A stretch of 64,000 nucleotides of DNA, from positions 248,001 to 312,000 of the forward strand of contig NZ_FNHF01000003.1 of NCBI RefSeq assembly GCF_900103695.1, given 5' to 3'. Positions 24,816 through 34,252 of this stretch are shown piece by piece (position 1 is the first letter of the stretch; every line of letters starts with the position of its first letter). The position numbers and the translations under genes were made by a program. The notes beneath the pieces are model-generated. The model had not been told where the DNA came from. It ran no database searches and saw only the letters and a list, made by a program, of their open reading frames with translations. Origin of the DNA: Sediminibacillus halophilus. GTDB lineage: Bacteria; Bacillota; Bacilli; Bacillales; Amphibacillaceae.

Positions 24816-26135
24816 ATGAGTGGTATAAAAGTGGTTACTATCGGTGGAGGATCAAGCTACACACCTGAGTTAGTAGAGGGATTTATCAAGCGGTACAACG
24901 AGCTTCCGATCAAGGAACTGTGGCTCGTCGATATTCCAGAGGGTAAAGAAAAGCTGGAAACAGTAGGTGCACTTGCCAAACGGATGGTGAAAAAGGCAGG
25001 TGTCCCGATGGAAGTCAAGCTTTCCTATGACCGGAAGGAGGCCCTGCCTGGGGCAGACTTTGTCACGACACAAATTCGGGTAGGTCTGTTGGAGGCTCGT
25101 GCCAAAGACGAAAAAATACCACTCAATTATGACGTAATCGGACAGGAGACCAATGGTCCAGGTGGCTTGTTTAAGGGCTTGCGGACGATTCCGGTGATAC
25201 TGGACATATGTAAGGATATAGAGACATTATGTCCCAACGCCTGGCTGATTAACTTTTCCAATCCAGCGGGAATGGTGACAGAAGCTGTCTTGCGCTACAG
25301 CAACATCACAAAGACGGTCGGCCTTTGCAACGTGCCGATTGGAATGCGGATGAGTGTGGCAGAGATGCTGGAGGTCGAGCCAGATAGAGTACACATCGAT
25401 TTTGCAGGATTAAACCATATGGTGTTCGGACTCCGTGTTTACCTTGATGGTGAAGAAGTTACCGGCCAGGTCTTGGATAAACTGACAAGCGGGGAAAGCA
25501 TGACGATGAAAAACATCGTCGACCTCGGCTGGGAGCCGGAATTCATCCAGGCATTGCAAATCCTTCCTTGTCCGTATCACCGTTATTATTATCAAACGGA
25601 TAAAATGCTTGCCCAGGAGAAAAAGGAAGCAAACGAAGCTGGCTCGCGAGCAGAGGTGGTACAGCAGCTGGAAAAGGAATTGTTTGAATTGTACAGCGAT
25701 CCTGAGCTGGCGATCAAACCGCCGCAGCTGGAAGAGCGGGGAGGAGCCTATTACAGTGATGCCGCCTGTAGCCTGATCGACTCGATTTACAACAATCGAG
25801 GAGATATCCAGCCGGTCAATACGAGGAACAATGGAGCAATTGCCGGCATTCCAGCAGAGTCTGCAGTCGAGGTGAATTGCGTGATCACCAAGGATGGACC
25901 GAAACCAATACACGTCGGTGAACTGCCGGTCCCGGTACAGGGACTTGTCCAGCAAATCAAATCGTTTGAGCGGACAGCTGCTGAAGCCGCTGTGACTGGT
26001 GATTACAATACAGCACTGCTTGCCTTGGCCATCAACCCGTTAGTTCCGTCCGACACGGTTGCCAAACAGATACTCGATGAAATGCTGGAAGCACATAAAG
26101 CATACCTACCGCAATTTTTTCAAACAGTAGTATAA
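24816..26135 (+). CDS. licH: GH4 6-phospho-beta-glucosidase
   Basis: Predicted 439 residues. ATG at 24816 has GGGGAGG about 10 bases before it; a GTG at 24807 is too close. The NAD-dependent GH4 family is clear and the sequence is very close to B. subtilis LicH: VTIGGGSSYTPELVEGF at the start, VIGQETNGPGGLFKGLRT near 110, NFSNPAGMVTEA near 147, metal Cys in GLCNVPIG near 170, and GLNHMVFG near 198. GH4 uses NAD+ and Mn2+ in an oxidation-elimination mechanism. It gives the locus a second hydrolase for the same class of phosphorylated beta-glucosides. Confidence 0.96.
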   Translation: MSGIKVVTIGGGSSYTPELVEGFIKRYNELPIKELWLVDIPEGKEKLETVGALAKRMVKKAGVPMEVKLSYDRKEALPGADFVTTQIRVGLLEARAKDEKIPLNYDVIGQETNGPGGLFKGLRTIPVILDICKDIETLCPNAWLINFSNPAGMVTEAVLRYSNITKTVGLCNVPIGMRMSVAEMLEVEPDRVHIDFAGLNHMVFGLRVYLDGEEVTGQVLDKLTSGESMTMKNIVDLGWEPEFIQALQILPCPYHRYYYQTDKMLAQEKKEANEAGSRAEVVQQLEKELFELYSDPELAIKPPQLEERGGAYYSDAACSLIDSIYNNRGDIQPVNTRNNGAIAGIPAESAVEVNCVITKDGPKPIHVGELPVPVQGLVQQIKSFERTAAEAAVTGDYNTALLALAINPLVPSDTVAKQILDEMLEAHKAYLPQFFQTVV

Positions 26136-26190
26136 TAAAAGGACAGTACCTCGCAGCCAATCGTGTATTGGCGGAAAACCTATCAGTTGG

Positions 26191-26221
26191 AAAAGGTTCT
26201 GATGCCATCAGAACCTTTTTT
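26191..26221 (+). terminator. Terminator after licH
   Basis: AAGGTTCTGATG and CATCAGAACCTT form a 12-bp stem with a one-base centre and T-run. Confidence 0.9.
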
Positions 26222-26268
26222 TCAGCGAGAAGGAAGCGAACTAAGCATGGATGAAAGGAGGCGTTTGG

Positions 26269-28191
26269 ATGAACTCCCGAACCATTACCATACTGCGTGA
26301 ATTAATGGCAGCCCGTTCCCCCTTGACAAGTGATTATTTGGCCAGCATCAATCAAGTGACATCAAGGACGACAAGGGAAGATGTCAAGCAGCTCGACGTC
26401 ACCCTCTCCCATAATGGCGCAGTAGTCGAATCGATTCGCGGGACAGGATACAAGCTTCATATCAAGGATGACCAAAAGTTCCGCAAGTTTCTTCAGGAAG
26501 TTCTGGAAGAGGAAGCTGGTGAAGCTCCACTCGTTCCTGATCTTCCAGAGGAACGGACAGCTTACCTGATCAGGAGGTTGCTGCTTACAGACGATTATTT
26601 GAAGCTGGATGATTTGGCAGAGGAAATGCATATCAGCAAATCGACAATTCAAAATGATTTAAAGAACGCGAAAAAAATATTGGCTAACTATGATATCCAT
26701 TTGGAAAGCCGTCCTAATTATGGCTTGAGAGCTACCGGCAGTGAATTAAAGCTGCGTTTTTGTATGGCCGAGTATATTTTTGACCGCAGTGAAGAGGCCG
26801 GACAGAGCCTGTTGAATGCCCAACTGACCTCTCTGGCAAAAGAAGACTTGACGGTTATTTGGAAAATCATTATGAATCAAATCAAAGAAAACGGGCTTAC
26901 CTTGTCTGACATCGCCATCAATAATTTATTTATTCATTTGGCAATCGCTTATCAACGAATAAAAAATGGCTATCACGTCTCTTTGTACAATAAAGATATG
27001 GATGACATTCTCGACAAAAAGGAATACCAGGTTGCCAAAAAAATCGTTGGACGGGTCGAGGAGAGCTTCCAAGTCGCTTTCCCACAGACAGAGGTTGCCT
27101 ATATCGCCATCCATTTACTGGGGACCAAAATGCTATACCAAACCGGGATGGAAATCGATCAGGTGATGGAGGATGATATCTATCAAGTAGTGATGAGCAT
27201 CCTCGAGCGAATTGAGGAAAAATTGGCGCTTGGCATCAGGCAGGACCAAGAGCTGATCATCAGTCTTGGCCTCCATTTGAAGCCGGCCATCAATCGGTAT
27301 AAATATGGAATGAATATTCGGAATCCCATGTTGGAGGATATCAAAACCAATTACCCGCTAGCTTTTGAAGCTGGTCTTATCGCCGGTCTTGTGCTCGAAG
27401 AATACACTGATGCCAAAATTGATGAAAATGAAATTGGCTACTTGGCACTTCATATCGGAGCGGCCATCGAAAGGCAAAAGCTGAAAACAGGGCCGAAGCG
27501 GTGCCTGGTAGTTTGCGCTTCCGGGATGGGTAGTGCACAATTACTGTTTTATAAGCTGAAATCACAATTCGGAGAGAAACTTGATGTAGTAGGGACAACA
27601 GAATACTACAGGTTGAATCAGGCGTCGTTTAAGGACATCGATTTTATTGTAAGTTCAATACCGATTCCCGAGCAGCTGCCAGTGCCTGTCATCGAAGTGA
27701 ATACCATACTTGGGGACGCCGATTTAAAGAAAATCGAGACGTATGTAGCCGATCCGAAACAAAGTATCGCTGATTACTTTAAGCAGGACCTGATTTTTTT
27801 GCAGAAGGACTTCGCTTCCAAACAGGAGGTTCTGGAGTTTTTGGCTGATACTTTGACAGAAAAAAAACTGGTGGACGAGACTTTTCTTGCGGCAGTGGAG
27901 GAGAGGGAAGCTGTGGCGCCTACAGCATTCGGGAATCTGGTGGCCGTTCCTCATCCCATCACCCCGCAATCGAATCAGACATTTCTGGCGTTTTGTACAT
28001 TGAAGCGAGCAATTGACTGGAGCGGGAAGCGTGTGCAATTTGTCTGCCTGCTCAGTGTGGAGAAGGAAAGCACAGCCGATTTGCAGTCGATGTATGACTT
28101 GCTAGGCAGAGTAATCGATGACCCGGCTATCGTGCAAAGACTGTTGAAAGCACGGGACTATGAAGCTTTTATTGATGTGCTCCCTAAATAA
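26269..28191 (+). CDS. licR: LicR-type PRD transcriptional activator with EIIB- and EIIA-like domains
   Basis: Predicted 640 residues, the length of B. subtilis LicR; ATG at 26269 has AAAGGAGG, while the upstream ATG at 26251 has none. Domains in order: two winged helices (about 5-60 and 85-150; YLASINQVTSRTTREDVKQL and LAEEMHISKSTIQNDLKNA), PRD1 (about 185-285), PRD2 (about 290-400; IGYLALHIGAAIER), an EIIB-like domain with CASGMGSAQLL near 420, and an EIIA type-2 domain with phosphorylatable His in AVPHPIT near 560. Phosphorylation by the PTS tunes its activity. It probably activates the IIB promoter at 21.1 kb, where the CAACGGAA palindrome lies. Confidence 0.92.
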   Translation: MNSRTITILRELMAARSPLTSDYLASINQVTSRTTREDVKQLDVTLSHNGAVVESIRGTGYKLHIKDDQKFRKFLQEVLEEEAGEAPLVPDLPEERTAYLIRRLLLTDDYLKLDDLAEEMHISKSTIQNDLKNAKKILANYDIHLESRPNYGLRATGSELKLRFCMAEYIFDRSEEAGQSLLNAQLTSLAKEDLTVIWKIIMNQIKENGLTLSDIAINNLFIHLAIAYQRIKNGYHVSLYNKDMDDILDKKEYQVAKKIVGRVEESFQVAFPQTEVAYIAIHLLGTKMLYQTGMEIDQVMEDDIYQVVMSILERIEEKLALGIRQDQELIISLGLHLKPAINRYKYGMNIRNPMLEDIKTNYPLAFEAGLIAGLVLEEYTDAKIDENEIGYLALHIGAAIERQKLKTGPKRCLVVCASGMGSAQLLFYKLKSQFGEKLDVVGTTEYYRLNQASFKDIDFIVSSIPIPEQLPVPVIEVNTILGDADLKKIETYVADPKQSIADYFKQDLIFLQKDFASKQEVLEFLADTLTEKKLVDETFLAAVEEREAVAPTAFGNLVAVPHPITPQSNQTFLAFCTLKRAIDWSGKRVQFVCLLSVEKESTADLQSMYDLLGRVIDDPAIVQRLLKARDYEAFIDVLPK

Positions 28192-28198
28192 ATCGAAA

Positions 28199-28226
28199 AG
28201 CATTCAGAAAGCTTGAATGCTTTTTT
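28199..28226 (+). terminator. Terminator after the LicR-type gene
   Basis: AGCATTCA-GAAAGCT-TGAATGCT stem with six Ts. Confidence 0.88.
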
Positions 28227-28289
28227 CTTTACATGAATCCGTTATAATAAAACTATTATTACCGAATTTTTCGAAAGCGGGGAGAGAAG

Positions 28290-29213
28290 ATGAAGCTGGT
28301 CAGTTATACATATAAAAAAGTTGGAGAAACACGCATTGGTGCAATCCACGGTGACCGGATTATTGATCTCCAGGAAGCCCACAGGCAATTCCTTCAGTCG
28401 AGCAATCAAGAAACAGACGTATTCTTACTGCCCTCCAATCCAAATGCCTTCTACCGTCTCGGCCATACGGGCATCCGTCAGGCTCAGGCGGCATTTACAT
28501 ATGCAGTGGATCGCCAAGCGACAAGCGCTGAAGTGGAACGATCTGGAGTAAGGCTAGAGCTTCCGGTTCCTAATCCGGAGAAAATCATTTGCATCGGTAC
28601 GAATTACGCAGATCATGTAAAAGAAATGAACAGTACCATTCCTGAATATCCGGTACTGTTTGCCAAGTTCGCCAACGCTCTTATCGGTCCGGAGGACAGT
28701 ATTGAAAAATCGCCGGCCACGGAAAAACTAGACTACGAAGTGGAGCTTGCAGTGGTAATTGGCAAGCGTACGAAGAAAGTCGCCAGAGAGGAAGCTAAAC
28801 AATACATTGCGGGATATACAATCGGCAATGACATCTCGGCTCGTGATTTACAAAAACGTACACCGCAATGGCTTCAGGGTAAGACACTCGACAGGAGTAC
28901 ACCAATTGGTCCTTGGATCGTAACAGCCGATGAGATCCAGGATCCAGGTAATCTGGCAGTGAAATCATACATCAATGGCGAGAAGCGTCAATCTTCCAAT
29001 ACAAGCGAGCTGATTTTCGATGTTCCGTATCTCGTTTCCTTTCTATCGGAACTAATGACACTGCAACCGGGTGATATTATTTTGACAGGTACCCCGCATG
29101 GTGTCGGTTTTGCGATGGATCCGCCAACATTCCTGCAAGCAGGAGACCGCGTGACAATGGAAATCGAAAAAATCGGGACGATGGAAAACTACGTTATCGA
29201 TCAGGATGCATAA
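28290..29213 (+). CDS. Fumarylacetoacetate hydrolase (FAH)-family protein
   Basis: 307 residues with a GGGGAGAG site and a TATAAT at 28243-28248. The C-terminal FAH domain (about 95-300) has ICIGTNYADHVKEM, DYEVELAVVIGK with metal-binding Glu residues, GYTIGNDISARDLQ and PGDIILTGTPHGVGF. Family members cleave carbon-carbon bonds in acylpyruvates or decarboxylate/isomerise homoprotocatechuate products; a YisK/oxaloacetate-decarboxylase-like role is also known. The N-terminal 90 residues are the usual cap. It stands alone between two terminators, so its substrate is unclear. Confidence 0.9.
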   Translation: MKLVSYTYKKVGETRIGAIHGDRIIDLQEAHRQFLQSSNQETDVFLLPSNPNAFYRLGHTGIRQAQAAFTYAVDRQATSAEVERSGVRLELPVPNPEKIICIGTNYADHVKEMNSTIPEYPVLFAKFANALIGPEDSIEKSPATEKLDYEVELAVVIGKRTKKVAREEAKQYIAGYTIGNDISARDLQKRTPQWLQGKTLDRSTPIGPWIVTADEIQDPGNLAVKSYINGEKRQSSNTSELIFDVPYLVSFLSELMTLQPGDIILTGTPHGVGFAMDPPTFLQAGDRVTMEIEKIGTMENYVIDQDA

Positions 29214-29242
29214 AGAGCGTGAGCAAAGGAATAGAGACTAAA

Positions 29243-29284
29243 TCAAAAAACCGGACGTTGATTCGAACTCGTTCGGTTTTTTGA
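29243..29284. terminator. CCGA-family terminator
   Basis: AAAAAACCGGACG and CGTTCGGTTTTTT (one G-U pair) enclose TTGATTCGAACT. The symmetric A-run and T-run allow use by both the FAH gene and the convergent C39-like gene. Confidence 0.88.
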
Positions 29285-29436
29285 TTCATATAAGCTGCAA
29301 TTTTATCCTGGAAGTAAAAGCCTTCGGACTTTTTTTCGAATGAATGGTGTGTCTCGCCATAGTGGTTGGAAACCCCAACTCAAACAACAAATTGAGGAAT
29401 TACGTTGTACCCCAGACGTTTTATTCAAGGCTTTGA

Positions 29437-30549
29437 TTATTTTTCAATAACGATAGCCTGGCTGCCCATTTGCTCCCAGGCTTTTTCAAAATTATCTCGA
29501 TCCACCTGTTTGTTTTTGCCTCCATAAGGGTCATTGATATACACGTACTCGTCCTCATATCCGGTTACAGCCACGCTGTGAAGGCTGTATGTCACTTCTA
29601 TTTCTCCATTCGGGGTCTGCCAGGTTTCGAAACCGCCTACAGGAGCAAAAGAGGAAGTAGTAATGATCCATACAGGAAGGCCTTTATCCAATGATTGATA
29701 GATCGCATCGGGACTGCTGCCGGTTAAATCGACTGCCCTGTCATCGACATACTGCTTCGCCAAATCCAACATTGGACCATGGTAAACACCGAGGCCGGGA
29801 CCGTCCGCCATGTTCCCGACAAACCCTTCATTCGGATCTCCCTTTAAGCCGTTTTCATAGGTAAGTGGGACGACATTGACGTTTTCGGCAAGTTCGTTTT
29901 TCGTTACGTCTATCCCGTGATAATTCAAGATCATGGCAAGACTTGTCACCTCGCAGCCATTGTAAAGCCGGGGTGCCGCCATCTGCTCGATTAGCGGCAC
30001 ATCCAGTGGCAATTTCGCTTTTTCTTCCGGGATATTCAGTATAAATAAAGGATCATCGGCTTGCTCCTGTTTTGCTATCGGAATATCGAGCTGCTTCAAG
30101 AAATCTGCAGTAGCATAAAGCTTATTTTTATAGGGAATGACTTGTTCCTGTTCAATTGATTCTGTTTCTAAAGCCTGCAAGCGTTCCTTGTAGTTGTTGT
30201 CCTGAGTTTGCGGAAAATAAAACCGTTCGTCCTCTACTGTTGCAGTTGCTACCTGCAAAATCGCATCATAAGCAAGCTCGGTAGAGGGATGATAAGCCAA
30301 TATCGGGCCGGCCGGTAAGTAGTATTCATCCCCTTTACGCAGTACTGGATTACTGACTTGATTTTCTCCAATCTTCAGCTCTGCGTCTGATTCGACAACG
30401 GGGGTGGGGGCCGGTTTTAAAGATGTGTCCGCAGCAGTTGTTTTCGTTTCCACTTTTGCGGGCAAAACAGTAGTTTTAAAGAATAAATAAAAGATAGATG
30501 CCAAGCATATAAGAGGTAATAGAATAAGCAGTTTTTTCAATAGGATCAA
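29437..30549 (-). CDS. Membrane-anchored C39-like cysteine peptidase
   Basis: 370 residues; TTG at 30549 follows AGGAAGAAG. An N-terminal membrane segment (about 5-24) anchors or exports it, then a linker rich in Thr, Ala and Pro (30-55). The C-terminal half (about 185-370) is a C39-like peptidase: catalytic Cys in LYNGCEVTSLAMILNYHG near 203, His in SLHSVAVTGYED near 325 and Asp in VYINDPYGG. Such proteins (YvpB-like) are common in Bacillaceae and are thought to trim cell-envelope or bacteriocin-type peptides. No ABC partner or precursor peptide gene lies next to it. Confidence 0.88.
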   Translation of the reverse strand: MILLKKLLILLPLICLASIFYLFFKTTVLPAKVETKTTAADTSLKPAPTPVVESDAELKIGENQVSNPVLRKGDEYYLPAGPILAYHPSTELAYDAILQVATATVEDERFYFPQTQDNNYKERLQALETESIEQEQVIPYKNKLYATADFLKQLDIPIAKQEQADDPLFILNIPEEKAKLPLDVPLIEQMAAPRLYNGCEVTSLAMILNYHGIDVTKNELAENVNVVPLTYENGLKGDPNEGFVGNMADGPGLGVYHGPMLDLAKQYVDDRAVDLTGSSPDAIYQSLDKGLPVWIITTSSFAPVGGFETWQTPNGEIEVTYSLHSVAVTGYEDEYVYINDPYGGKNKQVDRDNFEKAWEQMGSQAIVIEK

Positions 30550-30678
30550 CTTCTTCCTGTCTGACTAAATTATTGTTTATTATAGTACAAGTTTCATAGA
30601 AAGAAAATCACCAAGATTGCTCATTTCTGCTCTAAATTAAGCGGGACTTGTCGTAAATTGTTTAGTTGGATAAAGTGG

Positions 30679-30717
30679 AAAGCCGATTTGTACGTGCTCT
30701 ATCGACAAATCGGCTTT
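30679..30717. terminator. Hairpin after the YfmJ-type gene
   Basis: AAAGCCGATTTGT and ACAAATCGGCTTT form a perfect 13-bp stem directly downstream of the minus-strand oxidoreductase gene. The T-run is short. Confidence 0.75.
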
Positions 30718-30729
30718 ATTCATTTCTAT

Positions 30730-31737
30730 TTATTCTATTTCAGCTGTTTTTACTAGCTGTTTGCCTATGTTTTCTCCGGTGAACAGACCGAAAAATGCCT
30801 CGGGGATTTGATCAAATCCGGTCTTAATTGTTTCTTTGTACGTCAATTTCCCGTTGCCGACCCATTCTGCAAGCTTGGTAAAGCCTTCCTTGAACCGGGG
30901 CTGGTAGTCCCCCACAATAAACCCTTTGATCAATGCGCGGGATTTGACGATGTGCATTTGAAGCCGTGGCCCTTGAGCGTTCGGGTCATTGTAGGTAGCA
31001 ATGGATCCACATTGTGGTATTCTTGCATGATCATTCAGCAGGGGATATACAGCATCCGACACTTCTCCACCTACATTGTCAAAGTAAACATCAACCCCGT
31101 CCGGACAAGATTCAATCAAAGCTTCCGGCAGGTTATCGGTTTTATAATTAATGGCTTTGTCCGCTCCTAATTCTTCGGTCAGATAGCGGGTTTTTTCTTC
31201 ACTGCCGGCGATTCCCACTACATGAGCACCATAGATTTTCGCAATTTGTACGACAATCGATCCTACTGCACCAGCTGCAGCTGAAACGACGACCGTCTCC
31301 CCTGCTTTCGGATTTCCGATATCGGTAAGGCCGAAATATGCAGTCAATCCAGGCATGCCTAAAACACCTAAAGAGGTAGTGACTGGTCCGAGTTCAGGAT
31401 TTACTTTTCTGAGCGTCTCTGCGGGCGCCGTAGAATATTTTGCCCATGGCAACGTTCCCGTGACTACATCCCCTGGCTGAAGACTTTCTGCATTAGACTC
31501 TACTACCTGGGCGATCACTCCGCCGCTGATGGCTTTGTTGAGAGCAAATGGTTCTACGTAAGACTTGGCGCTGCTCATCCGGCCCCTCATATACGGATCG
31601 ACCGACACATAAACCGTCTTTAGCAGCACTTCGTTTTTTCCGGGCTCGGGCATCTCCGTATTCGTCATGCGAATATGTTCTTCAGTCGGCATTGCCTCTG
31701 GTCTTTTCACTAATTGGATTTCTTGATTTTGAGTCAT
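30730..31737 (-). CDS. yfmJ: NADP-dependent medium-chain reductase (YfmJ/curcumin-reductase type)
   Basis: 335 residues with a AAGGGAGAG site. Zinc-free medium-chain dehydrogenase/reductase: VDPYMRGRMS near 47, GVLGMPGLTAYFGL near 124, NADP loop VVSAAAGAVGSIVVQIAK near 148, and DVYFDNVGGEV near 216. This is the leukotriene-B4-dehydrogenase/alkenal reductase branch to which B. subtilis YfmJ belongs; it reduces the double bond of unsaturated carbonyls, probably for detoxification. It is a single gene with its own terminator. Confidence 0.9.
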   Translation of the reverse strand: MTQNQEIQLVKRPEAMPTEEHIRMTNTEMPEPGKNEVLLKTVYVSVDPYMRGRMSSAKSYVEPFALNKAISGGVIAQVVESNAESLQPGDVVTGTLPWAKYSTAPAETLRKVNPELGPVTTSLGVLGMPGLTAYFGLTDIGNPKAGETVVVSAAAGAVGSIVVQIAKIYGAHVVGIAGSEEKTRYLTEELGADKAINYKTDNLPEALIESCPDGVDVYFDNVGGEVSDAVYPLLNDHARIPQCGSIATYNDPNAQGPRLQMHIVKSRALIKGFIVGDYQPRFKEGFTKLAEWVGNGKLTYKETIKTGFDQIPEAFFGLFTGENIGKQLVKTAEIE

Positions 31738-31877
31738 GCTTCTCTCCCTTTCATTTCAAAATAAAGATCATACATTTAATGGTAACACTCTCCATTTTAG
31801 CTGGCATCTGATTTGATTATTGGTATCCAGTAGAAAAAAGCATGAATGGAAGAAAACAAAAAAATAAAAAAACGCGG

Positions 31878-31906
31878 TTGTATAAAAATACATAATAAAG
31901 TATAAT
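31878..31906 (+). promoter_or_regulatory. arg promoter with ArgR/AhrC box
   Basis: TTGTAT (31878-31883) and TATAAT (31901-31906) are separated by 17 bp. TGTATAAAAATACA at 31879-31892 is a perfect dyad matching the ArgR/AhrC half-box pattern TGNATWWWWATNCA and covers the -35 and part of the spacer, so repression by arginine-bound AhrC is expected. A weaker A/T-rich second box may follow at 31899-31914. Confidence 0.85.
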
Positions 31907-31947
31907 TATTTATCAATCAATGGAATGGTCAGGAGTGAGAATTCACG

Positions 31948-32985
31948 GTGAAGGTAGCGATTATTGGTGGGACCGGTTACGGTGCCATCGAACTGATACG
32001 ATTTTTATATAATCATCCATATGCAGAAATTGAGGCGATTATCTCCCATTCGCAAAGCGGCCAGGCGCTTGGCACAGTTTATCCCCATACGTCTGGGGTC
32101 CTGGAAAAACCTTTGGAAGAGCTGGTGGTAAAGGATCTGGCTGAACGTGTGGAAATCGTCTTTTTCGCCACACCCCCAGCTGTCAGCAAGGATCTTGCCC
32201 CGCAGTTCCTTGAGCATAACGTAAAATGCATTGATCTCTCTGGAGATTTTCGCCTAAGGTCCCCGATGGACTATCAGGAATGGTACGGTTCCCCTGCGGC
32301 AGATGAAAGCTATTTGGAAGCAGCGGTTTATGGATTAAGCGAAATCTATGGAGAGGAAATCGCTGGGGCAAATCTGGTAGCAAATCCTGGCTGCTATCCG
32401 ACTGCTACATTGCTCGGTCTGTTGCCGGCTGTTCAGAACGGCTGGATAGAAGAAAAATCGATTATCATTGATGCTAAATCGGGTGTTTCGGGCGCAGGAC
32501 GTGGAACATCATTAAACACTCATTATCCGGAAATGAATGAAAACTTGAAGGCTTACAAACTAGGCCAACATAAACACATACCGGAAATAGAACAAGAGAT
32601 TGGAAAAATGGCCGGCCACCCTGTGAAAATTACTTTTTCCACGCATCTTGTCCCGATGACAAGGGGAATCATGAGTACGATTTATGCTGACATTGCACAT
32701 TCGGTTTCCACTGATGAAATGATCGACATGTACACAGCGTTTTATCAAGAGCAGCCGTTTGTGCGTATTCGCAGAAATGGGGAACTGCCGGCAACGAGAG
32801 AGGTACATGGAAGCAACTACTGTGATATTGGCCTTCATGCAGATAAAAGGACGGGGAAATTGACCATCATTTCGGTCATCGACAACTTGGTCAAGGGAGC
32901 CTCAGGTCAGGCCATTCAAAATATGAATCTTTTGAAAGGCTGGGATGTCGCTACCGGCTTAAACTATTTACCTATTTATCCTTAA
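31948..32985 (+). CDS. argC: N-acetyl-gamma-glutamyl-phosphate reductase
   Basis: 345 residues from a GTG with CAGGAGTGAG upstream. NADP motif IIGGTGYGAIELIRFL at the N-terminus, catalytic Cys in LVANPGCYPTATLLGLLP near 149, and FSTHLVPMTRGIMSTIY near 233. It reduces N-acetylglutamyl phosphate to the semialdehyde in arginine synthesis. It is the first of four arg genes with short spacing (argCJBD), the order used in B. subtilis. The promoter carries an ArgR box. Confidence 0.97.
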   Translation: MKVAIIGGTGYGAIELIRFLYNHPYAEIEAIISHSQSGQALGTVYPHTSGVLEKPLEELVVKDLAERVEIVFFATPPAVSKDLAPQFLEHNVKCIDLSGDFRLRSPMDYQEWYGSPAADESYLEAAVYGLSEIYGEEIAGANLVANPGCYPTATLLGLLPAVQNGWIEEKSIIIDAKSGVSGAGRGTSLNTHYPEMNENLKAYKLGQHKHIPEIEQEIGKMAGHPVKITFSTHLVPMTRGIMSTIYADIAHSVSTDEMIDMYTAFYQEQPFVRIRRNGELPATREVHGSNYCDIGLHADKRTGKLTIISVIDNLVKGASGQAIQNMNLLKGWDVATGLNYLPIYP

Positions 32986-33000
32986 GGAGGGTGCAAAATC

Positions 33001-34239
33001 ATGACAGAACAAGTAAAACAAGTGGGCGAGCAGGAAGTGACCCTGCTGCCGGAAGGAAACATAGCCACTCCACAGGGGTTTACTGCCGGCGGCGTTCATT
33101 GTGGCATCCGAAAAACGAAGCTGGATTTTGGCTGGGTTTACTCTGATGTTCCGGCGACAACTGCCGGTGTCTATACGACCAATATTTTTCAGGCAGCTCC
33201 GCTGAAAGTGACCCAGGAAAGCATCAGTAGCGGACAAAAAATTCAGGCGCTCTTAGTCAATTCCGGCATCGCCAATGCCTGCACAGGCGAGCAAGGGCTG
33301 GCTGACGCCTATCAAATGCGAAAGTGGGGAGCAGAAGCTTTCCGTGTGCCTGAGCAGTTCACCGCCATTGCCTCTACCGGTTTAATCGGAGAACCCCTCC
33401 CGATGGAAAAAATCAAATACGGAATCGACCAAATCCAGATGCAGGGCAATCATCATTCGAATAGGTTCGAACAGGCGATTTTAACAACAGACACCCGGGA
33501 AAAGGCGATTGCGGTTGAAATAGAAATCGATGGACAGAAAATATCGATCGGCGGAGCAGCCAAAGGATCGGGAATGATCCACCCGAATATGGCTACGATG
33601 CTGAGTTTTATAACGACAGACGCTGCCGTGGAGGCAGAGGCCTTATCATTAGCCTTGAAGGATATCACCAATACATCATTCAACATGATAACGGTGGATG
33701 GAGATACCAGTACGAATGATATGGTGCTTGTACTGGCAAATGGGAAAGCGGGAAACGAGCTGCTGCATGAAGGACACCCGGATTGGTCTCTTTTCAAACA
33801 AGGACTTGCGATAGTCTGTGAAGCGCTGGCTAAAGAAATCGCCCGCGATGGAGAAGGAGCCACCAAGTTAGTCGAGGTCCAAGTGGAAGGGGCTGAATCA
33901 GATCAGGCGGCACGTGCAGTCAGCAAAGCCATTATTTCTTCCAATTTAATAAAGACCGCTATTCACGGAGCGGACGCCAATTGGGGGCGGATCATAACAG
34001 CAATCGGTTACAGCGACCAGCCTGTAGATCCCGACAAAGTCAGCATCTCACTCGGACCTGTGTTGGTGGTTAACAAAGGGATGCCTGTTCCGTTTGATGA
34101 AGCAGCGGCAAAGGACCATTTATTGCAGGACAATGTGTCGATTCATACCGATTTAGGCAGCGGAACCGGCAAAGCTACCGCATGGGGCTGCGACTTGTCT
34201 TATGATTATGTACGAATAAACGCATCCTATCGGACTTGA
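33001..34239 (+). CDS. argJ: Bifunctional ornithine acetyltransferase/N-acetylglutamate synthase
   Basis: 412 residues with an AAGGAGG site 15 bp after argC. The autocleavage site and nucleophile Thr lie in KGSGMIHPNMATMLSFITTD near 200; the alpha chain starts after that Ala. ArgJ moves acetyl from N-acetylornithine to glutamate, making the pathway cyclic, and the bifunctional form can also use acetyl-CoA. A monofunctional form cannot be excluded from sequence reading alone. The C-terminus keeps GADANWGRIITAIGYS. Confidence 0.96.
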   Translation: MTEQVKQVGEQEVTLLPEGNIATPQGFTAGGVHCGIRKTKLDFGWVYSDVPATTAGVYTTNIFQAAPLKVTQESISSGQKIQALLVNSGIANACTGEQGLADAYQMRKWGAEAFRVPEQFTAIASTGLIGEPLPMEKIKYGIDQIQMQGNHHSNRFEQAILTTDTREKAIAVEIEIDGQKISIGGAAKGSGMIHPNMATMLSFITTDAAVEAEALSLALKDITNTSFNMITVDGDTSTNDMVLVLANGKAGNELLHEGHPDWSLFKQGLAIVCEALAKEIARDGEGATKLVEVQVEGAESDQAARAVSKAIISSNLIKTAIHGADANWGRIITAIGYSDQPVDPDKVSISLGPVLVVNKGMPVPFDEAAAKDHLLQDNVSIHTDLGSGTGKATAWGCDLSYDYVRINASYRT

Positions 34240-34252
34240 GGGAGGACTTGGA